Assembly (NCBI GenBank): GCA_002914805.1
Contig: JXTB01000041.1
Span: 288,856 to 352,855 of the forward strand
Reading direction: 5' to 3'
DNA: 64,000 nucleotides
Source of the DNA: Parasponia andersonii
Taxonomy: Eukaryota; Streptophyta; Magnoliopsida; Rosales; Cannabaceae
The notes below the pieces were generated by a model. It did not search any database, was not told where the DNA came from, and saw only the letters and a list, made by a program, of their open reading frames with translations. The translations under genes were made by a program, and so were the position numbers. Each line of letters begins with the position of its first letter. Position 1 is the stretch's first letter. This document shows, piece after piece, positions 34,700 to 48,037 of the stretch.

Positions 34700-37600
34700 G
34701 TTAAGGAAGAAGTGTTATGATTGAGGGGTTATAAAGAGAGCACTAGGAAGCAAAAAGTAGCAATAATTTTCGACCTGAAATATGCTTTTGACTAGCAGCT
34801 CCTAATGGTGAGAGAAGTTGCCGCTAAGATATTTACTAGGTAAACTTCTGGAATTTTTTTTCTTTAAAATTTATAATCGTAAATCACACTTAGTAGGTAA
34901 AATCATTTCTATTGACCGTTAGATCTTTAGACCACCACTTGATGTGCAGAGTTTGACCCGAGTTCCATGCATGCATGGATGTTTAACCTTCTTGTGATTA
35001 TCCAATCCATAGCTTGTTCTCAAAGGGTTGTTGTGACTTTAAAGGGCTAGTTGAGGTGGGACGACATTAGCCTTTTTTCAAAAGCAAATAACCTTGTTAC
35101 ACGTTCATATGATTAATTGACTTGCAATTATATAATAGTGTGTCAATGAAGAGCATGGGATTATGGAGATTAAAGTGCAAGCCTCGGTTAATTTGGTAAA
35201 AGCCTATTGTTATTATAATAAAGTTAATCCTCAATTTATAGCCTTTGCTTGATTATATTTTGCATTTTTTTTCCTAATCTTATTTGATGTTACTGTCGAA
35301 GCAAAAGCATATTATATAACAGAAAATACTGAATATGTGACATCAAGACATACCATCTATTTCTAGTGACGTCCAGTTTAAGAAAGAATTAAAAACTCAT
35401 CCCAATCTTTCACAAAATTCCAAAGTTTAATTTCCTTTTCATAGCCCATATTCAAGAGGCATGAAGTTCAATATTATTGCTAATGGATTGTTCTCTCACT
35501 TTCAATTTAGTTTTGTTTTTACAGATAATCCGACGGTGGACTAATGGAGCCAAAGGAGCAGAGGTACCAATGTTCAATCCCATGGTGCTGGTAGTGATCA
35601 GGTACAAGTAGTGGCCAAAGAATTGTACACATGGCAAACATGTAGGGACCACCCCCATCATTCAGTGGGCCCCAATACCCTCACATATGATAATATGACA
35701 TAACATCATGAATATGCAGTGCACTCTGCTGTATCCTAGAGAGGGAGAAAGGAAAGAAGCCATGCAACAGGCTTTAAAAGATTCATTTATGAAAGCACTT
35801 GATTTTTATATTTTAAAATATACTTTTGAATTTAGACGATGATAAATCAAAGTTGAGGATTCGGAGGGTATCTATCTTAGCCAGAATCATTGCTAGAAAT
35901 ACACTTTCGAAATAATTGAAAGGGAAAGTAACAATTTTAGAGGGCCATGTGAGAGATAGGCTTGTGGAATAGGCCAATATCATTGTTGTAAATTGCAAGT
36001 TAGTGAGAAATTGCGTATTGTCCTAGGCCTAGTTAGTGGTGACACTTTTCTCTTATCATTTTTATCCTTGTAGTGAATTCAATATGGTAATATTTTATTA
36101 ATAAACTTAGTATTAAACAAATGATTAATGATTGAATTCTATTCATAAGACAAGCTAAAATGGAAGGTTTAGAATTGTGGCCTTGTGGGCTTCTTGAGTT
36201 CATTGAGCTGCGCAATGAAAAAGAGTTCAAAAGGATAGAAGACATGGAGAATCTGGTGCAGAAACAAACTTTATTTTATTATTATTTTGGGAAACTCCCG
36301 GGAAACATCCGTGGCATGTCTTATGTAGCCGTTGCTTTTAAGTTAAGAAAAGGGCATGTATGGTGAAAGATTGTTAGCTGAGATGAGCCTTGAATCTCTG
36401 CCGTTGGATTTGAATACCAAGAAAACTTTAAAGGCTTTTGAGAATATAGTGGGCCACTGCCTGGGGAAGAGTACGAGACCCTACAAAGTTGGTTGGATCC
36501 TCCACGAGCATATTACAATCTTTCAACAGAGAAAGCAGGAGAGGTTTGAAATTAGGAGATATTTTCTTTTCTTTTTCTTCTTTTGAAATCTATTTTGAGT
36601 TATTGAGCCCTTCAATCAGGAGGGTTGGTCTTGGGGGAGGACCCCATAAAACTTTCTTTTTTTTTTTTTAATTTTAAAAACGGATCTTTGGGTTGTGAAA
36701 TTATTTGTTTGAGGAACCTAAAAGCATGCCTTTTTAGTGAATTTGATCACAATGGGAAAGAAAACATCAAAGCTTTGCTTTGCCTTGTCTTTAATAGAGA
36801 TAAGCATGTGATGATGGGGCTAATAAAAGCTCCCTCTCCATTGGTTCCACTTCCACTACCAGTCGTATTAAGCTAGTCTTAGTTTGATCTTATTACATTA
36901 ATAATTGATGCACAGTTTCGTGTACAAGTGTTTCACGGACATTGTTGAGTGTGTTTGGTTTGAGCCCTAGATTTCAAATGTTACTAAAAAGAAAAAAGCT
37001 TTGCAATCCCCACTCTTCTTGACGAACTTAATTTCTTAACGGTTTCTTAAGCTTGATATGGGGTCTTGTATTTCGCTTTCATTTGTTGGAGGAAAATTTG
37101 TGTGTTCTTTTCACTTCATTTTCACAGATGTTGTATGCCATATCTCACCATAGTTATAAACTCCTTTTATTATTCTTCCTTAAAATGTATTGTTTTAGGA
37201 ATTTTTTCAGTTCGTCTTTTGAGCTAATGTATACGTATATATGTATGCATGCTAAAGCTTAATGATCCATATGTATAGATACGACTCATTAGACCAAAGT
37301 TTAAAATCAAATAAGGGGTAGGAGTCATTGTTGATTGATTTATCTGTGGTGACATTGTAAACCAATATTGAGTGGTGTGGGGAGGCAAAAGAAAAGAGTA
37401 TCAAAGTTTGAGCCGAAAAGATACAATCAAATATGATGTGACAGAAAACTATTGGTGGCCACGTTAATGCTAGTCAATTCTTCTATGGTTTTGGTACATT
37501 TGTTTTTGTTTTTTTGTTGTTGTTCTCTTTCCATAATGGCATTGCAACCCAGCTCTATTTTATTTCAATGGCAGACCCTGATAGAAATATAGCAAGTCAC

Positions 37601-38834
37601 ACTTTATTTTGTTCAACAGGGCATTACCTTTGTTCAAAAGGTATTTGGTAAAACTACTATACTCAAGACAAGAAAGTCAGAATTGAATCCTAACACAACA
37701 CTTTTTTGAAACTTCTGAATTGGGGTACGAGTCAATATCACTTTGTATACACTAGAAAATTTTTAAAAACTACATACTCTAAAGTTATAATGATAGTTGT
37801 TGTAGGTGACACGATTGTCGTTGTTACAATTATTTATTGGTATAGGATTCACACGAGTCTAACAATAAGCATAGACACCAATGGAAGGACATACATTCGA
37901 GGTGTGAATACCAAAATAAATCTACGGCCGAGATATGAGAGCCTTGAGTAGAAAAATTTAACAAGTAGCTGGTGGAGAAAAATATAATATTCGGTTTGAC
38001 TTGAGACAACATAAAATTGTTGTGCGTGGACCCTTAGATTATGCAGCCCATGAGGTCTGACCATTAGGCTCTACTGCATTTGTTTCTGGGCTTTATAGCT
38101 TTTCGTTTTTTCATCTGGGAGGCTGATATTGTTAGTATGAGAAGATTGAAGAGAATTTGGTTCCAACTTCTAAGCACCAAAACAAAAAATGGAAACAAGT
38201 TGGCTAGCTGATGAGCTATAAGCCAAGGGAATCAAATAAAGATGAGAAGAAAGTTGGCCTGTCCACTGGGGTCACCCTGGCAGACTGTAACAAAATTCAA
38301 ATAGTATATTTGTGGAGCTTGAGGACCGAAGTTACACGTTTAGGATAAAAGAATTGGAAATAGTGGTATACCATTTCTATTTCATGCTAATTGAGCTAAT
38401 CAAGTACAAATGAACTAATGTGAAGGAAAAGCAGGCTTGTACAAGCCTGTACTGGTATTGATGGTGTCATTATGGAGTACATAACTCGAGTTTCTTCTAC
38501 TTGGAATTTCACCAATCCGAAATACAAATCACATACTAACAAAGACATATATCTAAACTAAGTGCGTATGTCAATATAACCTATGAGATTGTTAATGAAC
38601 AAATTCACAGCTAACACAAAAAAAGAATGAATAAGCCATGCCCACAGGTACCGAGTAGAAATTGCAATGCTATACATCACGAAGTGAGTTCTCTCGCGCT
38701 TTCTGCCCCAAAGTTGACTCTCATACTACAAGAAAAGGAGGAGGTAGATAAGCTATACAAATCATTATGAGTAGTTCTTTAACCATTCATGTGATCCTCT
38801 TTATAACTATCCAAAGCTATATGGTTAAACCCTC
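34700..38834. other. Long intergenic region
   Basis: No gene that I can identify. Short frames at 36160-36366, 36356-36586 and 36625-36876 follow one another on the plus strand and may be an old coding remnant, but I recognise no family. The region also contains AT-rich sequence, a possible short promoter region for the NHL gene (34700-35100) and, at the right end, the 3' side of the PRR gene. Confidence 0.4.
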
Positions 38835-41800
38835 TTATGAATTTCCATCAGTTTCCGCATGCGAAGGATCTGTTTGCACTTGACGAACAAACTGTCCCTT
38901 AACTCTAGGACGCTGCTCTGCAAGTTTCTTTCTGCTCTCATAACGGACCTGGAATAGAAATCTCATTAGAGAAATGAAGCATATTTGGAGAAAATGAAAG
39001 AACAACAAAATTAGTATAACAATAATACTAATAGACCAAGAATGGTGTTGCTGTACCTTCTTTTCAAAGCATCTATCTTTCCGTTTCATGCGAAACTTTG
39101 TAAGAGCTGCTTCTCTTTGGATGGATCGATGAGAATTGCCATTGTTAGTAAAATAACTTTCGTCATTCTTGCTCCCTGAAGCAGTCCTAACCAAGGCAAC
39201 CTGATCAACATTGCTGTTACTTCCACAAGCACTTCCGTACCCAACACTATTAAGATGACTTGCATTTCCATTACAGAAACTACTACTAGCACTTTGATCA
39301 GTGGTAGGAGAGATATGCCCGTGATCCTTCAAAAAGTCCAATTTATCTCCTTGATTGTGTATAGCTTGGTTTGTGACAGTGTTGGCATTTTGACAAAGTG
39401 AGTCATATGCCTGCTCAGATTTGTTCTTTTGAGGATTCGTTTGGTAAAATGAATTGATAAGAAATGAGGGCTCTTGTTGGGCAACAGAGCCTGGGCTGAC
39501 CAGGGATGATGAACCTGATTGTGAACAGAACATTGAAGGGACTACAGAAACATAGTCTGTGGATTGATTATTGATCCTTATACCTTTCACAGGAATTGGT
39601 AAAGGAAATATTCTCTGTTGGGGGCAATAAGTTGCAACTTCAGAATGGTTAGACTGACCTGTAGCCAGCGTAATAACACTCTTTGGTGTGCTTATTGAGG
39701 GTCCGGGAGCACCAGAGTTAAAACTAAGGCCAGTAGTAGCCACATTGGATACATGTTTTTCAGCTCTTGTTCCACATTCTTTCTCTTGATCATACACACT
39801 GGCTGATGCCAGATATAGGGGCTGCAATGGCCTATTAATGTATCTGCATGAAATACCACCGAATTGATTAGCATAAATAAGTTTAGCAGAGGAGGAGTAA
39901 AAAAAGAAGTCCGAAGAAAAAGAAAGAGATAAGACAATCCAAGCGATGAAATTATCATGCCCTTACCATTAAGGAGGTTAAAGGTTCAAATAATTCAATG
40001 TCCTAATCATGACATTTACAGTTTTACATGTATCACAAAACATTCCCTCGTCTTCCTTTCCTGCAACATAATCATATTCGCTTTCATGGTATCATATCAA
40101 ATTCAGCAAAATTCCTAAAGGTTGAAACCTAGGCTATCATCACGTGAACCCTAAACTGTCACTTTTTACTTGGACACATATGCTTGAATGACTTAGAATA
40201 GAGAATCGAAAACAATGAAGCCCCCCAACTTGTCATATAATTAGTCACCAACAATCAGATTCATCCCGTTGTGCTCAAAAAATGACTCTTAGCTAATGAA
40301 ACAAAGAAGTCTATTCCTTGGTCTTAGTTCAGTTAGGCATATGGGCTGGAGTTAAATTTTAGGTGCAGATGTAGCTAATGAAAAGATATGAGCATGATGA
40401 TGATAGGAAAGAATGAAAATATATGACATTTATAACTGCAATGTACTTATACCTTACTGGTTAACAAGTTCTAAGCTTATGTGAAGAAACCACAAAACTT
40501 AAAATATGAAATGGAAAAAGAACTCACCGTGTAAAGGCTGAGGCATTAGAATGCCTGAGGGTGTGCCTCTTCTCAACCACATGACTCTCAAAGTAGCTGG
40601 AATTTGAGCTCAAGGTCAGATTCAGTCTGGGCGCAGAGTCAAACTTGCTAGTTCCATTACTTGAAGAAGAATTTTGATAATTGCAATTTGCATTATCATT
40701 TAAAACTCCATTCAAGTCAATGGAACCTCTAGAACGGTTGAATAGGACATTGTTATTCTCACAAGCCTCACCAGACATAAGAGCATCTCCCCTAACACTT
40801 TCTGGCTTGATACCCTTGCCCTGGGTAATTTCTGCATCAGGTTCCTCAAAGGTTCCAAGAATCGGTCCTAATATGATTATGGCACTCAAATTTTTAAATA
40901 CTTGCCTATTGATAATGAATACATACAAAGTATTCCCAAAAAAAACATTTAAGACTCTTCACCTCTGACTTCATTTCCATGCATGAATCTCTGCCCTGCA
41001 TTGATGTGCTCTTCATCCTTCTGTTGTCTCAAGTCACTTGGAAAAGATTTCCCCTGTGTTGGCTGTGAGGATTCCTGCAATTTTTCCATGTGGACACTCT
41101 CAGCTTCCAATTCTGGCTTTGTACAAGAGCTCTGCAAGAGAAAGCAAACATGCAGTCTCTATATGAAACCTCATCTAGCCAACCTAGACTGAAAGGAAAT
41201 TCCTATTAACCATGAGCAGCCTTATAAAGATTTTACATATTCCTTCCACAAGACATATACCATCCTTTACGATAACTAGTGCATGGCCAATCTACATTTA
41301 TTATAAGGGTTGTAGGCAAACTAGGAGGAGAAAATTCAACCATGGTTTTAGTCTTAAAGTAGAATATTCTTTTCCTGTGCTATCTGCTTCAAACGCAAGA
41401 TACTAGCAAATCCGGTTCTGTCAAACTTTAGTGTAGTTGCCGATTCATTCAAAAGCTAAATGGAGACCGAGTTATTATAACTTCATGCTGGATTTGGTTT
41501 CAATCTAGACATGCTACAATTTGTTAAATCTTTTTTAATTTGTTTTTCAGTTCTAAACTTCTCATCCAGGTAAATCATTAACAAAACAAATGAAACAAGA
41601 AGCTACGTATTCGTAACCCAAGCACCAACCACAGCTTTTGCAAGCTCATACAGAACATATGAGATACTAACCTGGGCATCACTCCCTTTATCAATGTTTT
41701 CCGCATTTCTCTCAATAGAATGTACATAGCCATTTGAATGATTGCTTGCAGGATTATTTTCAGAAGTGGCTTCACCCTTTTGTTGTGCAACACTTTCGTC

Positions 41801-43145
41801 TTGGGGGCCATTTGCAGTTGACTAATAGAACAATACAATTAAACCGTTATAAAAGCACGAAATGACGTTCAAGATAACTAAACTAAATCAGGCAAGTACA
41901 AAGCTCGTGCTTACAGATTTTCTTCTCCAAACATGTTGCCACAGATTGCTCAGTTCATTCCTCCTAATAGGCTTGACAAGATAGTCAGCAGCACCTCTCA
42001 ACATGCACTTGTAGACTGTGCTAATTGAATCTTGAGATGACATCACTGCAAGACAAACAAAACACATCAATATCAAAATGGTAAACACCAGTGCCAAGTG
42101 ATACATCTTATCAATATATGTAACATACTTATAACAGGAATGTTTTTGCAAACGTCATGCTCCATGATTAGCGTAAGCAGCGCAAATCCAGAAATTGATG
42201 GCAGATCCACTTCAGTCAATATAAGATCTATGTTATGGGGTCTTCCCTTTAGTAACTCCCACGCCTTTAAGCCATCAGGTACAGCAGCAACTGCCCAAAA
42301 CAAGAGCAAGTTTCAGTTACAAGGATCACATGATTATAGCTGTTTTAGAAAATATACGTAGAAAGTAGGTGACTGATTCTGGGAAAGTGTAGAAATAGAC
42401 AGGTAATCATAATGAAATATATCGCCTACTCTAAAACAAAACAAATCAAATCAAATCAAAAGAGTGCCCTGAACCAAAAACAAATTACAAATGAACACAT
42501 CTTACACCTTTGTTGTTTCTAATCAATTGCTTAAGTTACTTATGTTGTCCCAATTCAAGGATCAGGACGAACCTGTTGAGAATTTTGTTTAGCAATATGG
42601 TCAAAAATTAGTTTAAAAACTTTACAGAAAAAATAAAATTCGAATTATCGAAACTCGACTCGAAATTAACTGGGTATCGTTTAATTCGTTTTCCCAACTC
42701 AAACCACTGAGAAAATAAATAAATAACTTGAGATTCAGCTACACGGAACAATGGAAACTTTACCATTTCCAAGTTCAGAACGGAAAAGTCACCAAAAACG
42801 AAAATTGAGCAAAACCCAGTTCGCCTTTCAACCAAATAAGCTAAAAAAAAAACTGATCAAAACCAAAGCTTGAAGCTAAAAAGGCAAAAAAAGAAGGAAG
42901 TAGAGACCTCTGTAGCTGCATTTTCTGAGAAGCGCAGCAATAATCTGCCTGGTGGAGTCATCTGCTTCAACCAGCAAAACCCTCATCATCATTTTGGGCA
43001 AGAACTTCTCCCAACTGGTAATGGCTCCACCTGAGCAACACCCATCGTTCGTCTCCGTCCCTGTTCTCTTCTTCATCATCATCTTCTCCACTTCACTATC
43101 TCCCTTCACTTCCAAATCATCACTACTCAGAACCACCTCACCCAT
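38835..43145 (-). CDS. PRR5: Pseudo-response regulator, PRR5/PRR9 type (clock protein)
   Basis: Eight exons on the minus strand: 43145-42908, 42290-42129, 42045-41915, 41821-41672, 41131-40963, 40867-40528, 39843-39057 and 38948-38835. All junctions are GT/AG and the phases agree, giving about 696 residues. The receiver domain (about 54-172) begins [20 protein letters not shown]. The usual phospho-accepting Asp is Glu106 ([12 protein letters not shown]), the hallmark of pseudo-receivers. It ends [20 protein letters not shown]. The C-terminal CCT domain ([20 protein letters not shown], then [20 protein letters not shown]) is split by the last intron. Such proteins repress morning clock genes in the nucleus. 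[17 protein letters not shown] favours the PRR5/PRR9 clade over PRR7; the exact orthologue is uncertain. The exon 5/6 junction is the least certain. The upstream region carries evening elements. Confidence 0.9.
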
Positions 43146-43154
43146 TTCTCACCT

Positions 43155-43186
<32 letters not shown>

Positions 43187-43309
43187 AAAACTTCTCTGTC
43201 TCACTTGAGCTTCAACCCCGAAAACAGAGTCTCAAAGATCAACAACATGTAAAATTCCAGAGGCCTCGAAATCTCATCCTCTCTGAGTCGTAAAATATTT
43301 CTCTTCTTT

Positions 43310-43437
43310 AGATATTTTTAAAATATCTCAACTTTCTTTCCCTTTAGTTTATTGTCCATCCAACGGCTGAGATTGCCCAACCCGCTAATCACCGCCTCAT
43401 GTGCAACGGCCTTAAATATCTCCTAAACAAAATATCT
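43310..43437. promoter_or_regulatory. Cluster of evening elements upstream of the PRR gene
   Basis: AAAATATCT or its complement occurs at 43310-43318 (reverse), 43320-43328 and 43429-43437, and again at 43627-43635 (reverse). A one-mismatch copy TAAATATCT lies at 43413-43421. The first two form an inverted pair separated by one base. AAAATATCT is the evening element bound by CCA1/LHY-type MYB factors, which repress evening-phased genes. The sites lie about 165-490 bp upstream of the start codon. Function is inferred from position and sequence. Confidence 0.65.
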
Positions 43438-43639
43438 CCCGGTACCAAAACCCACTTGGGGTGGGAGTGGACTCCACACATGCCACGTCACCGACCAATC
43501 TGAAGTCCGAGGCCACATATCAAATGTTAAAGCGCCATTGGTCTACGCCACTTTTTTTGTGTGGCTTAGTGGTGCAGAATTTTCCCAGGGAATAAAAAAG
43601 TGCTGAAAATTTGAAAATAGTAATTCAGATATTTTGCTG

Positions 43640-43681
43640 AGTGGGGCCCAGATATTTGGACGTTTTGTGGGTCCTACTGCT

Positions 43682-43723
<42 letters not shown>

Positions 43724-45697
43724 ATATTATTATATGCGTGTGTCTTGTCTCTAGGGAGATATTTCTTTATGTTGATGCTCCAAAGTCTAAATGTGTAAAC
43801 AAAGGCTAATGTCTTTCTTTATGGTCATGATTCCGACACGTGGCAAATCATCAAGTTGCGGAATTTTACTTGTGGCCATGAAGTGTGTCAAAACGCTATC
43901 TTCAACTTTATTTATTTGGGCACGAGATTTAGATGTGTAACTCGCCGATGTCTGTCAAAATTGATGTACGCGCTTGATTATTGGATACGTGTAAAGCATT
44001 GGAAATAATTAAAAATTGAAAAACTTGTGGCTTCCAGTTGCCGATTGGTTGTTGGTGATTCTTTGGGCTCCTGAAATTACTAGATTACCCAATAGCTTGT
44101 CACACGTGGCAGCCTCCATTACTTGGGGGAATAAATAATTGTTTCTTGCATATCGGAATGATGATAAGAAGTTTGTTAAGGTTATATAAGATTTGTTTTT
44201 ATTGGAACATGTGTTTAGGTAATCAGTGGTTCTAATGTCTCCACATGATGGTCATTATAATCTTAAATTAGTGTGAACTAATTAAAACCACAAAATAATT
44301 CCACGTGACGTATAATAACAAGGTACACGTGTCCCTTTACAAGATTTGTATCCTACGCCTTTCGAAATTTCTTTCTCGTGAATCTGATAGCCCCCACTAG
44401 TGGGTTTTTCTTTTTCTTTTTTTTTTTTTTTGAAAGAAGCCTCCACATGTTCTTACACATCGATGGAAAGTTATTTTGAGTCTTGAGATATTTTTGACTA
44501 ACATGTGAATATGTATCATAAATTTGTATCATATTAAGTCCTTTCTTTTTTTTTTTTTTTAAAAAAAATCCTATTTTATTATTCGAAAAGGGTATAATTA
44601 TTTTAAATATCAGATACCAAAAGAAAATCCCATTCAACATCTTTGAAAAAAAAAAAAAAAAATCTAATTCAACATCTTCTTTTAAAAAAATAATCTAACT
44701 TAAGTGATATACTTAGTGTGCCTTAAGGGAAAAAAGAAGTGAGATCATTATCAATTAAATCAGATTAGTCTACCTAACCTTTTATTATATATATTTTTTT
44801 AAACGAACCGTTTATTGTATTTGTGCGTGCTAAAATTTCCAACAAACAAATTGGAAAGTAAGCAAAGATATCTGACCAAAATTTTGAGACAATTTATTAA
44901 TGTATGATATATTTCTAATAAATAAAGATCTAAGCTATACAAACTTATGGTAAAGTTCATTTCCAAGCCAACTCAAAAACAAAGTGGGTCACAAAGTTGT
45001 ATAACATAATAGCCTAGTTTGGTAGAGTTTTTGTAAAAGTTAAAACCACATTTTGAAGAATTTTTTAGTGAAACAGTGTTTAATAAAGGATGAAAAACTA
45101 GATTATTGAATAATTTTGTCTAAAGCCAAACCATAATTTTAAGTTGGTGGAACTCAAATTTCTTATATCAGATTAAACGGGAATTCACGACTCCTTTAAT
45201 GAATATTATGTATGGACAAAAGTAACCTCACTCAAATTTCAAAATACCAATTAAACTAACCCAAGAAAAATATCAAATATCTTATATAATTATAAAAAAA
45301 TATAAGAAATTACTTATTATTTTTGACATTTTTTATGTTATTCTCAAAAATTTATTTATGAAACTTATCTTAAATGATAAGTAATAAATTTAATTAGATT
45401 ATTTTCATAAAAATAAATATTTTGTAAAAATATTTATATGCTTAATGTATGTTAAAAAAGGGGGGTCTATTAAAATATTTATTTAATTGGCTCTTTGCAA
45501 AATATGCACAATTGGACAAGATATTTATTTTAGCCATTATATATTCTTACGGTGGTTCAATGACACAGCTTACTAAACACTCTAGTACAATTTTTGTTAA
45601 TCACAACACTTTTTAATTACAGTTTACCAAAAACTCAGTTGTTTTACACTATAGTGGATTTTTCCCTCAGCACAACTAAAAGTGTTTCATTTAGAAT
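43640..45697. other. Distal PRR promoter and AT-rich intergenic sequence
   Basis: Holds a (TA)n tract at about 43682-43714, poly-A and poly-T runs near 44415, 44545 and 44648, and AT-rich sequence. No gene or element border seen apart from the G-boxes noted separately. Confidence 0.4.
43837..44307. promoter_or_regulatory. Three G-boxes (CACGTG)
   Basis: CACGTG occurs at 43837-43842, 44103-44108 and 44302-44307, 0.7-1.2 kb upstream of the PRR start codon. The first two are in the context ACACGTGGC, a strong bZIP/bHLH binding context. G-boxes commonly mediate light and abscisic-acid responses. Assignment to the PRR gene is by proximity. Confidence 0.4.
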
Positions 45698-45702
45698 CTA
45701 CA

Positions 45703-45945
45703 TATAAAAACTTAAATTTTTGGAGGGTAATTTGGACATTTTACCAATTTTCGGGTATTATGTTAGGTAAATTAATTTGTAAAAGTTTTGAACAGAATGA
45801 CTAAATAACAATTAATTTTGAGGATTTAATTAATAGAGTTTGGGAACCGGGGACTATAGTGCAAATTTTTAAAAATCTGCACAATCCCATATATTCCCAC
45901 TCACATGGGTTTCCTTTTCCCAGTCACTCTCTCTCTCTTCCTCAC

Positions 45946-45980
<35 letters not shown>

Positions 45981-47905
45981 CTGAAGGGGAAGAAGAAGGT
46001 CGTGCCGCCTCCCGCCGTCGTTCGCCCGAGCAGCCCACTGGCGGAGCTTTCCCGTGCCACGCCGAGCCGACGCCAACCAACTACCACCACCAGAGAAGCC
46101 GCCGTTGCTAGAGAAGATGAAGTCGTCCGTTTCGGATATCTTGTCACCGGCGACAATTCCGGCCACCATTTGACCTCGAACTGAGCTCGTTGGATTCGTC
46201 TCATCGAGAGGAAGCTCAAGATATATATATATATATATCTTAACCCCATGCTGTCCGAATCAAAAGTTGCATTTTTAGAATATTTTGAGCTTGAGTTGAC
46301 TTTTTGATCTGGCCGTTGGATCATAGTTTTGTTGTCATTTTTGGATTGTACTTGGAAAATAGGGAAGTTTGATATATATATATATATATATATATATATT
46401 GCCTATATTTGGTGATCGGCACAAAAATCGAAATCGGACGGCTAAAATTTATCTCGATTTGCGTACCACTGGTTTGGTGTGAGCCCGAACCTGAATTGGA
46501 CAAGTTATATGCCTAACCTAGTTATTTTGGGTGCTAGGAATTAGTGAAGAGATCCGTTTGTGGAATTGAAGCTCCGTTGAGAAGTTGCTTTTTCGCAAAA
46601 GGGCGATCGAGAACTTGAAATTGGTTCCCGACCCTCCAGATGATTGTCAACGACGCCTTGAGGATTCAATAGTGTGGTATCACTATTCTTGTGAGGTATG
46701 GATTCGGTTACTTTCGTTTTATACTATTTTCGAATAAAACTTATTTTCTGAAACATATGAGATTTTCTTGAACATATGTGATGGAGTGTGATGATATCAT
46801 ATACATATATACTATATTGCTCTAAGAATTTTCTAAGTACAGGTTATTTTGAGTATATCAAAAATAGGGCTGTTGTACTGCCCGTTTTTCTATGAAAACT
46901 TAATATTATTATTTTATTAAAAAACCAGAGTATAATTATTTTCACACTTCAGTTATGTGTTGCACGTGTCATAGGATCATACATGAGCATTGTGTTAGCA
47001 TCATAGGTTTATAATGTAGCACTGCATGCCCCATTGTCAGTGTAAAGTCCGTAAACCCGCGCAGAGTTTTATTACTTCTGATTATCTCCATGTTTGGCAG
47101 GCGTAGGCAATTCGGTTGCCCCTCTAAGTTTGGTAGGTGACACATGGGTATTCCCTCCGAGTATGGAGTTAGGTGTCAGGCAGGCTGTTAGGTACACTTT
47201 GTGCTATCATCCTGGGTTTCCACAGATGAGAGGATGTAAGCTCATGGGTATGGGTTGATTTGTGTCATATACATCTAAATTGAATGGTTTTAATTATACT
47301 GATTTATTTATACATATTCGTGACGATTTCCTGTTTTGGATTATCATATATGTATGTATTGGATTTAAACTAATCATATAGGAGCTTTCCATCACTAAAA
47401 TATTTTCGATCGAGGTAACTGTTTTTCCTACTAAATATTTTATGCTCACTCCCTTCTTCCCTTCCTCGGGTGGTGTCCAGTGTGATTTTGGAGATCAAGA
47501 AGAGTAAGAGGCCATTAGGATTGTAGTTCGTTATCTTGGTAATACTTAAAGCGTGTTATTATGGTGTTTGGACTGTTTGAGTTTTGTTTTAGTATTAAAC
47601 CAAGATTACTACTTTTCATTTTGTTTGTGAACTCACGTATGCCATTCTGGTGTCTGTTCTGACGTGGATGATAATGATGCTTGAACATTTATTTGATTTA
47701 AGTTATTTTCAGTATTTATTCGATCTATGTTTAATGGTGTATACGAACTGTGGGAGAGGTTCACAGGATAGAATTCCAAATATTTTATCTAAAATAAACT
47801 GTTTTATAAAACTAAATCTTTTTAGACGTTTTCAAATAAATCAAGGAATTTCTCATCATTACGAAATTCCTCTTCTGCCACTAACCCGGGTTTTGGGTTG
47901 TGACA
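45703..47905 (+). repeat. 5' LTR, about 2.2 kb
   Basis: The start is inferred from the matching ctaca flanks; the end is fixed by tgaca followed by the primer site. It contains a (CT)n run at about 45950-45977 and (TA)n runs at about 46222 and 46374-46399. A middle part with gcaggcgtaggcaattcggt and tgacacatgggtattccctc is typical of long plant Ty3/gypsy LTRs. Short frames inside it are not genes. Confidence 0.65.
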
Positions 47906-47912
47906 GAAATTG

Positions 47913-47924
47913 TGGTATCAGAGC
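47913..47924 (+). other. Primer-binding site, initiator tRNA-Met type
   Basis: TGGTATCAGAGC lies seven bases after the LTR end. It is the standard plant retrotransposon primer site complementary to the 3' end of initiator methionine tRNA. Confidence 0.9.
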
Positions 47925-48037
47925 TTTGAGTTTAACAGCTTGAACATATCACCATTAAACTAGATTGAAGTTGATTTTATGACAAGCATTCATCATTATC
48001 GCATTAACAGTTTGACATATTGTTTCAGACTTTTAAA

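Noticed and set aside
36160..36876. Chain of short plus-strand frames read as a possible NAC-like remnant
   Set aside because: A faint resemblance of RPYKVGWILHEH to a NAC segment is too short, and no other NAC subdomain is visible.
45869..46324. 151-residue minus-strand frame with an Arg/Glu run
   Set aside because: It is created by the (CT)n microsatellite inside the 5' LTR of the 45.7 kb element; no family features.
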